A stretch of 42,474 nt of DNA from positions 1 to 42,474 of the forward strand of contig JBFGNS010000014.1 in assembly GCA_041574955.1 (NCBI GenBank), in the 5' to 3' direction. Below the pieces are notes generated by a model, which was not told the origin of the DNA, ran no database searches, and was given only the letters and a program-made list of their open reading frames with translations. This DNA comes from CALZJC01 sp041574955. Lineage in GTDB: Bacteria; Acidobacteriota; Thermoanaerobaculia; Multivoradales; JAHEKO01. This document shows positions 8,654-16,072 of this stretch, piece by piece. The stretch's first letter is position 1, and each line of letters starts with the position of its first letter. A program made the translations under genes and the position numbers.

Positions 8654-10342
8654 GTGCCCACCGAAGCCGAGCTGGCGCGCCTCGAAGCCCTCGTCGGCCG
8701 CCTCGTGCCGCTCGCCGACACTCACCGTGGCGAGCTGATCCGTTCCGACTCGTGGAACACCGTGGTCGGGGCGCTGATCGAGCTCGCACGCGCCACCCTC
8801 TCCGAGAGCCGCGACCAGGCGGTGCCGCCGCACACCCATGCCGACCAGGTCAAGCTCGGCTGGCTGGATCCGGCGCTGCGCGATCTGGTGTCGCGCGGAC
8901 CGCTGGCCGATCCGGCCTCGGTCGAGCGGGTGGCGGCGGTGGAGCGCCGGCTGGACCGGCTGGCTGCGCGGCTCGACGCGGCGCTCGAGCGCATCGACGA
9001 GGCGCGCGAGCTGACCACCGACGCGCTCACCCGCGACCTGCAGCGCGAGGCCGACCTGACCACGCTGCGGCGGCGGGTCGACGGCCAGAGCGACCCACGC
9101 GAGGAGATCCTCGGGCTGCGCCAGAGCCTGGGCTCCATCCAGCGCGACCTGGGCGCGGCGCTGCAGGTGGGCTCCAACCTGGAGGTGGACGGTGAGCAGG
9201 TGGAGATGTCGGCGGTGCTCGACCGGCTGGCGGCGGTCGAGGTGCTGCGCGAGCGGCTGACCCAGCCGTCCGGCGAGCTGCTCGACGCGTCGGCGCTGGA
9301 GCGGCGGCTGAGCCAGCTCACCAACACGCTGGTGACCGAGGAGGAGCTCGACCAGGCGATCGAGGCGCGACAGGTGGAGATCCGCCCGGAACAGGTCGCC
9401 GGTATCCAGGAGCAGGTGCAGGTCGCGGTGATGGCGCAGGTCGACGACTCGTTCAACCGCCTGTCGGCCGACCTGCGGACCGACACCGCCAACAGCCTGG
9501 CGACCGTGACGCCGACCGCCGAGCGGGCGGTGGCGGACGCCCTGCCGGATCTCGAGAGCTCGATCCTGGCCACCACCCGCGACGACACCGCCAGCGCGGT
9601 CGAGGCCAGCCGCGGCGAGACGCTGGCGGCCGCCGAGGCGCTGGTCGAAGCGCTCGACGGCGAGCTGCGCGGCGTGGTCGCCGGAGAGGTGGCGGCGGTG
9701 CGTGCCAGCCTGCCGGCCGTCTTCCAGCAGGAGTTCGAGCGCGAGCTGGCGACCCGGCTAGGCGGCATCGAGGGCACGCTCGGAACGCTCGGTCAGCGCA
9801 CCACCACCGTCGAGGCCAGCATCGCGGACCAGGGTCGCTCGCTCGGCTCGGTAGCGGCGCGGGTCGAGCAGGTGGCGCGCGACGCGGCCACCGCCCGCAC
9901 CGCCATACAGACCGAGCTGCGGGCGGAGATGCGGCAGGTGGCGCGGCAGGAGGTGGCGACCTTCCAGCAGCAGCTGCCGCAGCTCGTACAGGTAGAGGTC
10001 GAGCGTGTGGATCGCGAGCGCACTCCGGTCGGGCCGGTGGTCGACGGCGGCCTGATCAACCGCGGCGGTCTGATCAACCGCGGCGGCGTGGTGGTCACGC
10101 CCGGCGGCGCGCCGAGACCGATCGACGCGCCGCGGCCGGCGGCGGCGGAGCCCGCCGACTTCACCGAGCTGGCGGGCGTCGGCGAGACTTTCAGCGGGCG
10201 GCTGGCCGATGCCGGCATCACCACCTTCGCCGAGCTGGCCGCGCTCGAGCCGGCGGCGCTCGCCGAGCTCCTCGGCACCACCGTGGCGCGCGTCGAGCGC
10301 GACGATCTGATCGGCCAGGCTCGCCGGCGGGCGGAGGGCTGA
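8654..10342 (+). CDS. Coiled-coil fibre-like protein ending in a helix-hairpin-helix domain
   Basis: This 562-residue protein starts with a WNT...HTH module (residues about 26-80: ELIRSDSWNTVVGALIEL, then PPHTHADQVKLGWLDPALRDLVSRG) shared with the preceding gene. Residues about 90-455 are nearly continuous heptad-type helix (ERVAAVERRLDRLAARLDAA, TTVEASIADQGRSLGSVAAR). A Gly/Asn hinge with a duplicated GGLINR hexapeptide lies at about 465-476, then a Pro/Ala linker. The C-terminal 60 residues (FTELAGVGETFSGRLADAGITTFAELAAL) are a helix-hairpin-helix domain of the type with a GVG hairpin. A trimeric coiled-coil fibre is the likely shape. The terminal HhH is odd for a fibre because that fold usually binds DNA or makes compact protein contacts. 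Confidence 0.6.
   Translation: MPTEAELARLEALVGRLVPLADTHRGELIRSDSWNTVVGALIELARATLSESRDQAVPPHTHADQVKLGWLDPALRDLVSRGPLADPASVERVAAVERRLDRLAARLDAALERIDEARELTTDALTRDLQREADLTTLRRRVDGQSDPREEILGLRQSLGSIQRDLGAALQVGSNLEVDGEQVEMSAVLDRLAAVEVLRERLTQPSGELLDASALERRLSQLTNTLVTEEELDQAIEARQVEIRPEQVAGIQEQVQVAVMAQVDDSFNRLSADLRTDTANSLATVTPTAERAVADALPDLESSILATTRDDTASAVEASRGETLAAAEALVEALDGELRGVVAGEVAAVRASLPAVFQQEFERELATRLGGIEGTLGTLGQRTTTVEASIADQGRSLGSVAARVEQVARDAATARTAIQTELRAEMRQVARQEVATFQQQLPQLVQVEVERVDRERTPVGPVVDGGLINRGGLINRGGVVVTPGGAPRPIDAPRPAAAEPADFTELAGVGETFSGRLADAGITTFAELAALEPAALAELLGTTVARVERDDLIGQARRRAEG
10046..10081 (+). repeat. 18-bp in-frame tandem repeat (two copies) encoding GGLINR
   Basis: Two adjacent 18-base units, 10046-10063 and 10064-10081, differ at one base (C/T). 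They encode GGLINR twice, followed by GGVVV. It lies at the junction between the coiled coil and the Pro-rich linker of the fibre-like protein. Confidence 0.85.
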
Positions 10343-10348
10343 GCCGCG

Positions 10349-11266
10349 GTGCTGTCGGAGTTCGAGCAGCGCCTGGCGGCGGTTCTCGGCTCGCGCTTGC
10401 CGGCGCCGTTCACCAACCGGGTGGTGGTGGCGCCGGCCGAGATACCGGCCGGTGCCGACGCCGGCATCTCCTTGGGCGTCGCCCGTGCCGAGCTGGTGCG
10501 TCCCGACATCGGCTGCCGGCGGCCGGAGCCGGCGCCCGGCGCCGACGACCCGCGGCGAGTGCTGCGGCTCGACTGCTCGGTGGAGCTCGAGGTGCGTCCC
10601 GGGCCGGCGGCGGTGGGTCCCAGCCGCGGCAGCCGCGTCGCCTGCCTGGACGCGGCGGTCTACGCCGTCGACGCCCCCGACCTGCGCAACGGCAGCGCCC
10701 TGTCCACCGAGGGCGACCCGGGGTTCCTGATCCAGGAGCTGCGGCTGTCCGACCTGTCGGCGCCGCTCGCCCCCGACGGCGCGGACGACGGGCCGGTGCG
10801 CTTCGCCATCGCCGCGGCCGGCTGGTTCTGGCCGGTCGGCGAGGCCGGCATCACCGGTGCGCAGATCGGCCAGATCCGGCTGCGCGGCGCCTTCCTGCCG
10901 ATCTCGGTGGAGCCGCGGCAGCCGCGAGCGGTGGCGGGCGGTGGACCGCTGACGCTGACGGTGCGCTTCGGCGCCTCGGGCACCGCCCGGCTGACGGGCG
11001 GCGCCCCGCTGACCGCCGATCCGTTTGGCACCGTGGCACTGGCGCTGGTCGCCTCGGGTGGCGGCGTGGCCGCGGGCAGCCTGAGCGGTGGTGCCGAAGG
11101 CGTGGCCGGCGCCCGGCTGCTCCAGCTCACCGGCGGCGCGGTGAGCGTCGACTACCAGCCGCCGGCGGAGCCGGCCACCGACGAGCTGGTGGTGGCCTTG
11201 GAGAACGGCGCCGGCGGGCTCGGCGTCGAGCTCGGCCGTATGCCGCTACCGGTGCAGGGGGCCTGA
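10349..11266 (+). CDS. Unknown protein of the injection-system operon (305 aa)
   Basis: I do not recognise this family. The protein starts with a short helix (LSEFEQRLAAVLGSRLP), then is mostly beta strand. It has a region of about residues 10-190 with LRLDCSVELEVRP, ACLDAAVYAVDAPDLRN, FLIQELRLSDLSAPL and VRFAIAAAGWFWPV, and a second beta-sandwich-like region at about 190-305 (PLTLTVRFGASGTARL, ELVVALENGAGGLGV). No catalytic motif is visible. It starts at GTG 10349, six bases after the fibre-like gene, and its TGA shares one base with the next ATG (TGATG), so the two are coupled. Location between fibre-like and tape-measure-like genes suggests a structural or fibre-tip role. Confidence 0.5.
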   Translation: MLSEFEQRLAAVLGSRLPAPFTNRVVVAPAEIPAGADAGISLGVARAELVRPDIGCRRPEPAPGADDPRRVLRLDCSVELEVRPGPAAVGPSRGSRVACLDAAVYAVDAPDLRNGSALSTEGDPGFLIQELRLSDLSAPLAPDGADDGPVRFAIAAAGWFWPVGEAGITGAQIGQIRLRGAFLPISVEPRQPRAVAGGGPLTLTVRFGASGTARLTGGAPLTADPFGTVALALVASGGGVAAGSLSGGAEGVAGARLLQLTGGAVSVDYQPPAEPATDELVVALENGAGGLGVELGRMPLPVQGA

Positions 11267-12828
11267 TGGCGTTCGTCGCGTTCGACCGCGAGGTGCAGCT
11301 GGCGGCGTGGCAGGGTGTCGTCCAGCCCCTTTTCCAGCCGGTGGCGGTCGAGTTCAAGCTGCTGATCGAGCCGGTGGCGATCGGCCCGCCGGGCTACGAG
11401 ATCGAGGTGAGCTGGCCACCGGCGGCGGGCGCCGGCCTGGTGGAGGTCGACGCCGCTCTCGCCCAGGTCGGCGGCGCGGTGGTCAGCGAGACGCTGCAGG
11501 GGCTGGCGGCATCGGGCTCGGGCGCTCATCGCGAGATCGCGGTGCCGGCCGGCAAGCGGCTGCAGTCGGTCACGCTGTCGGGGCTCGAGTGGGTCGACGC
11601 CGAGGGCAACGCCATCGAGCTGCGCTCGGCGAGCGACCTGACCGGCCAGCTGAGGGTGGTGCTTTCGGTGCCGCAGGGTTCCGACTGGCGGCCGCTGTAC
11701 TCGGTGCCGCCGATCTGGGCGACCGAGTTTCGGCCCACCAGCCTGGCCGGGGCGACGCTGGGTGGCGGCGTGCTGCGTTTTCCGCCGGTGGAGGCGGACA
11801 AGGTGCGGCTGTCGCTGGTCGACGGTGCCACGCCGGACGAGTTCCAGCCGCAGACGATGAACGTCTCGATCAGCACCGGTGAGGCCGCGGTGCTGCCGCG
11901 CGATCCGGAGCTGCTCGATCCCGCCGGCGGCCAGCTATGGGCGTTCCCGGGCGAGCTGACCACCGAGCTCGGGATGACCGACGTCGACCTGCGCTTCAGC
12001 CTGCAGGACGCGCTGCAGACCGCCCTCGATGCCGGCGAGCCGCTGACGGCGACCTTCCGTCTGCAGGCGGCCGAGGCCGCCGAGGCCTACCTGTCGTTCG
12101 GCGGCGCTGGCGGCTCGCTGGTGCGCCAGTTTCCGGGCATCCTGTCGACGCCGCTCGAGGGCGACCCGGCGCGCCTGGCGCTGGCCCCGGAGGGTCCTCC
12201 GCTGGCGGTCGAGCCGCCGGCCTCGGCGCGCGCCGACCTGACCGTCGCCTACGCCGGCATCCGGGTGCTCGAGGAGGCGTCGGACGAGCTGCCGGCCTCG
12301 CCCGGGGGCGTCGCCGGGCGGATCCTGGGCGAGGAGTGGGTGGCGCGCGCCATGCCGCCCGCCGCACTCGGCGGTCTACCGCTGGCGCGGATCGGGCTGG
12401 TCGGCCGGTCGCCCGAGAGTTGCGAGCTGTCGGTGCGGGCGCGCGACCCGTCGGTCCCGGCGGCGGCACCCGGGCCCCCCGGGGTGGTGGAGGTCGAGGC
12501 TTCGGACCTCATGGGCACGGTGTGGGTGGAGCTGCCGGCGCAGGAGCTGAGCGACCCGGTGGAGCTCGAGGCGCGGTGCACCCGGGGCCGCTTCTTCTGG
12601 GCCGGCGAGCCGGAGGGGCTGGTGCGGATCGCGGTCTACGACCCCGACCCGGGAAGCCGTCCGCTGCTGGCCAACGGCCTCGAAATCCTGGCGGTGACTC
12701 AGGAGTCGACCCATCTGCCGGCCAGCGAGCTGCCGCCGGAGCTGTTCCGTGGCCAGCCGCCGGCGCTCGCCAGCCTGCTGTTTCTGACCGTCGACCTGTC
12801 CGACCTGGAGCTGCGCTACAAGCGCTAG
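11266..12828 (+). CDS. Unknown beta-rich protein of the injection-system operon (520 aa)
   Basis: Unrecognised, 520 residues. The sequence alternates strands and turns throughout and has at least three beta-sandwich-like segments (VAVEFKLLIEPVAIGPPGYEIEVSW; VDLRFSLQDALQTALDAGEPLTATFRLQ; ADLTVAYAGIRVLE). Near the C-terminus are GTVWVELPAQELSDPVELEARC and LVRIAVYDPDPGSRPLLANG. Two Cys residues occur in the C-terminal half and no enzyme motif is visible. It is coupled to the preceding gene through TGATG. The pair may form one complex; an extended beta protein here could be a receptor-binding or shaft component, but this is inference from order and secondary-structure impression only. Confidence 0.5.
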   Translation: MAFVAFDREVQLAAWQGVVQPLFQPVAVEFKLLIEPVAIGPPGYEIEVSWPPAAGAGLVEVDAALAQVGGAVVSETLQGLAASGSGAHREIAVPAGKRLQSVTLSGLEWVDAEGNAIELRSASDLTGQLRVVLSVPQGSDWRPLYSVPPIWATEFRPTSLAGATLGGGVLRFPPVEADKVRLSLVDGATPDEFQPQTMNVSISTGEAAVLPRDPELLDPAGGQLWAFPGELTTELGMTDVDLRFSLQDALQTALDAGEPLTATFRLQAAEAAEAYLSFGGAGGSLVRQFPGILSTPLEGDPARLALAPEGPPLAVEPPASARADLTVAYAGIRVLEEASDELPASPGGVAGRILGEEWVARAMPPAALGGLPLARIGLVGRSPESCELSVRARDPSVPAAAPGPPGVVEVEASDLMGTVWVELPAQELSDPVELEARCTRGRFFWAGEPEGLVRIAVYDPDPGSRPLLANGLEILAVTQESTHLPASELPPELFRGQPPALASLLFLTVDLSDLELRYKR

Positions 12829-12835
12829 CGACACG

Positions 12836-15800
12836 ATGCCTCTGCTCGCCGATCTCGAGAGCCTGGACCTGTCGGGGATCCTCAACGCCCGTGCTTCGAT
12901 CAGCGTGTCGGTCGAGGGTGCCGACCTGCAGGCGGTGATCGACGGCGGTGCGGCGCAGAGCGCACTCGCCGGGCTGGGTGGCTCGATCGGCGAGCTCACC
13001 GCCTCGATCGACTCGCCCGAGGCGCTGCTCGAGCCGCTGGTGGCGGCGGTCGGCTCCCTGGCGGACAGGCTGGGCGTAGACGAGCTGCCGCTGGACGACT
13101 ACCTGGGAGCGGTGCGCGAGGGCGCCGCGATCGTCGCCAGCTTGCTGGGAGCTCTGGGCGGCGACCCGGACGAGCTGTTCTCGGGCGACGCGCCGTTCGG
13201 CGAGGCGCTCGACCGGGTGCGCGCGCAGATCGGCGACAACGCGCTCGCGTCGCTCGGTGAGGTGGGGCAGCTCAAGCGGCTGGTCGATACGGTCGAGGCG
13301 GGCATCCCCACCGGCCCCGGCCAGCTCGCCGAGATCGCGGTCGAGATCCTGCTGCCGTTTCCCGCCGGCGCGCTCCGCACGATGCGCGACAACCTCGGCC
13401 GGCTGTTCGAGCTGGCGGCCGGCATCGAGCTGCCGTCGACGCGTATCGCAGGGCTGCTGGGCGCTCTCGACCGGGTGCGGATCGCCGCCGACAGCGCGGA
13501 CGCCGCGGCCCTCGAACTGGCGCTCGGCGAGCTGGAGCGGGTGCGGCTCAACACCGTGGCGTCGATCGGCGGCGACCTGCGCACCTTTGCGGCGCGCATC
13601 GACGGACTGGGGATCGACGGCCTGCTGGCGCCAGTGGTGTCGGCCGGGGCGAGCCTGCGAACGACCGGCGAGGGCATCCTCGAGTTCCTGGAGACCTGGC
13701 GCCGGCAGCTGGCGGCGATCCGCGTCAGCATGGAGGAGCTCGATCCGGCGGCGTTCACCGCCCAGATCGGCTTCGTGGTCGACTTTCTCGAGACCCACGC
13801 CCGGCTCAAGATCGGCCAACCGATCGACCGCGAGGTGGCGCGGCTCGAGGGCGTTCTGCGCAACCTGCTGGCGGGGCTGCCGCTGAGGCGGTACCGCGCC
13901 GAGCTGAGCGCCTTCTTCCGGTCGATCGTCGAGGCCATCGAGGCGGCGAACCTGGATGGACCGGCGGAGACGGTGCGGGGGCTGCTGGACGAGATCCAGT
14001 CGCTCGCCACCACCGACCTCACCGGCGCCGTCCAGGCGGCGCTGGGAGAGGTCCAGGCGACTCTCGACGCCGCCCTGGACGGCGTGATCTCCGCGCTCGA
14101 GGCGATCTCGACCGAGGTCGACGCCGTGGCCGGCAACGCCGAGGCGATCCTCGGCCAAGCGGTGGCCGCGATCGAGGGCTTCGCCACCACGGTCACCGAG
14201 CTGACCCTGGCCCTCGAGACTCTGGGGGTGCAGGAGGCCGCTCAGCAGGTGGTCGACGAGCTCGCCGAGCTGCGCGAGACGGCAGAGACGGTACTGTCCG
14301 TGGCGCCGGTTCCCGACTCCCTCAAGCCGGCCATCGACCAGCTCATCCAGGCTCTCGAGGGGATCGACTTCGACGTCGTGTTCCAGCCGGTGCGGGAGGC
14401 GATGGCGCAGTTCGAGCTGCCGGACCAGGTCAGCGCCGACATCAACGCCGGGCTGGCTGCGGTGGCCGAGAAGATGGAGAACCTGATCCCGGCCGAGCTC
14501 ATCGCCTCGATCGACGCCGAGGTCCAGGCGGCGCTCGACGTGGTGCGTGACTTCGATCCGTCGTCGCTGCTGCAAGGCGTCACCGGCTTCCTGGACGAGG
14601 CGGCGGACTTCGTCGAGGGGCTGGACCCGACGCCGGCGGCGGAAGCCGTGCGTGGGCCGTTCGACGCCATCCTGGGGGCGGTCGACCAGGTCCATCCCCG
14701 CCGCCTGCTGGGGCCGGCGATCGAGGCCTACGACGAGCTGCTTGGACAGATCCCGGAGCCGTCGGCGGAGGGCATCGTGAACGCCGGAGCGGCCGCCACC
14801 GAGGCGATCGGAGACGCCGTGGGCCGCACCGTGAGCGAGCCGATCCGTGCCCTGACCGGCGCCGAGGTGCGCGAGCCGGGGCCGCAGGAGCCGGTCGAGC
14901 CGACCGCCGAGGACGTTCCCACTCCCGGCGATGTCGTGCGGCTTTTCGGCTATCTGCCGGAGCGGCTGCGCCAGGCGCTGGCCGCGCTCGAGGCCGGGCC
15001 GGCCGGCGAGGCGCTGGCCGCGCTCGACGGCTTGTGCGGCGGGCTGGCCGGCGAGCTGCGCCGCGTGCAGGGCGCGGTGTGGGAGATCGAGGACCGCCTG
15101 ACCGGCCAGCTCGACGCGCTGCTCGCGCCGCTCGGGTCGGCCCAGATCGGCGCCCAGGTGGCGATTCGGGCGAACTTCTCCGCCGACTCCGAGGGGATCG
15201 ACGTCGACGCCGCGATGGCGGCGGTGGCCGGCGCCGGAGCCGCGGCGTTGCGCAGCGCGCTGGCGCAGCCAGCGTCCGAGGCGCACGGCCGGGCGCGCGC
15301 CGCCGCGCGGGCCACCGGCGGCTCGCTCGGAGCGGCGCTCGGCGAGGCCGCCGAGGCGCTCGAAGGCTGCATGCTGTCGCGCCTCACCGGCGACCTGGAC
15401 GACCTGCTGGCGGCGCTCGACTTCGAGCCGCTGGCGCTCGAGCTGGACGACATGGCGCGGGTCGCGCTGCTCAAGGGGCAGGAGGCGCTGGGCGCCGCCG
15501 GCGACGAGATCCGGAGCGCCATCGAGCGGCTGCTGGCGCTGGCCGAACAGTACAACCCCGGCGCTCAGCTGCAGAAGTTCGTCGTCGTGATGGACGTGCT
15601 CCGCCAGGAGCTGGAGCTGCTCAACCCGCGGCGGCTGGCCGCCGAGCTGGGCGAGATCCACGCCGCCATCCGGGCCGTCATCGCGGCCTACGATCCGGCG
15701 GTGTTCGCCGCCGAGATCCAGGAGACCCTGGTCGCCACCGGCGGCGCGCTTCGGGCGCTCGACCCCGCGACGCTGCTCGGCGACCTGTCGTTCCTGGACG

Positions 15801-16072
15801 CCACGGTGGCGCGCGTCGAGGCGGCCTCGCCCACCGCGGCGCTCGCCGGGGTGGGCGAGTCGCTGGCCGAGGTGGGCGCGTCGCTCCAGGCGCTCGACCC
15901 GGCCGGCCTGCTGGCGGCGGTGGAGGGGCTGGGACCCGACGTGGTGGACGCCTTCGAGACCGCCGCCGAGGGGATCCGCCGCGAGATCATCGCGTTGCTC
16001 GAGGCCATCCGCTATGCCAGCGGCGGTGCCTCGGTATCGGTGTCGGCATCGGTGAGCGTGGGGGGCGGCTAG
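12836..16072 (+). CDS. Large helical protein, tape-measure candidate (1078 aa)
   Basis: A 1078-residue Ala/Leu/Glu-rich protein that appears almost wholly alpha-helical, with repeated amphipathic segments of the type FVVDFLETHARL, VQAALGEVQATLDAAL, LDDLLAALDFEPLALELDDMARVALL. Short Ser/Val strands lie at both ends: ASISVSVEG near residue 20 and VSVSASVSVGGG at the very C-terminus. No enzyme motif is visible. In Afp-type clusters a long helical tape-measure protein (Afp14) follows the fibre gene, and this gene has that position. If it were one extended helix, 1078 residues would span about 160 nm, so actual packing must be known before inferring tube length. The stop TAG directly abuts the next GTG. 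A cargo or scaffold role is the alternative. Confidence 0.55.
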   Translation: MPLLADLESLDLSGILNARASISVSVEGADLQAVIDGGAAQSALAGLGGSIGELTASIDSPEALLEPLVAAVGSLADRLGVDELPLDDYLGAVREGAAIVASLLGALGGDPDELFSGDAPFGEALDRVRAQIGDNALASLGEVGQLKRLVDTVEAGIPTGPGQLAEIAVEILLPFPAGALRTMRDNLGRLFELAAGIELPSTRIAGLLGALDRVRIAADSADAAALELALGELERVRLNTVASIGGDLRTFAARIDGLGIDGLLAPVVSAGASLRTTGEGILEFLETWRRQLAAIRVSMEELDPAAFTAQIGFVVDFLETHARLKIGQPIDREVARLEGVLRNLLAGLPLRRYRAELSAFFRSIVEAIEAANLDGPAETVRGLLDEIQSLATTDLTGAVQAALGEVQATLDAALDGVISALEAISTEVDAVAGNAEAILGQAVAAIEGFATTVTELTLALETLGVQEAAQQVVDELAELRETAETVLSVAPVPDSLKPAIDQLIQALEGIDFDVVFQPVREAMAQFELPDQVSADINAGLAAVAEKMENLIPAELIASIDAEVQAALDVVRDFDPSSLLQGVTGFLDEAADFVEGLDPTPAAEAVRGPFDAILGAVDQVHPRRLLGPAIEAYDELLGQIPEPSAEGIVNAGAAATEAIGDAVGRTVSEPIRALTGAEVREPGPQEPVEPTAEDVPTPGDVVRLFGYLPERLRQALAALEAGPAGEALAALDGLCGGLAGELRRVQGAVWEIEDRLTGQLDALLAPLGSAQIGAQVAIRANFSADSEGIDVDAAMAAVAGAGAAALRSALAQPASEAHGRARAAARATGGSLGAALGEAAEALEGCMLSRLTGDLDDLLAALDFEPLALELDDMARVALLKGQEALGAAGDEIRSAIERLLALAEQYNPGAQLQKFVVVMDVLRQELELLNPRRLAAELGEIHAAIRAVIAAYDPAVFAAEIQETLVATGGALRALDPATLLGDLSFLDATVARVEAASPTAALAGVGESLAEVGASLQALDPAGLLAAVEGLGPDVVDAFETAAEGIRREIIALLEAIRYASGGASVSVSASVSVGGG

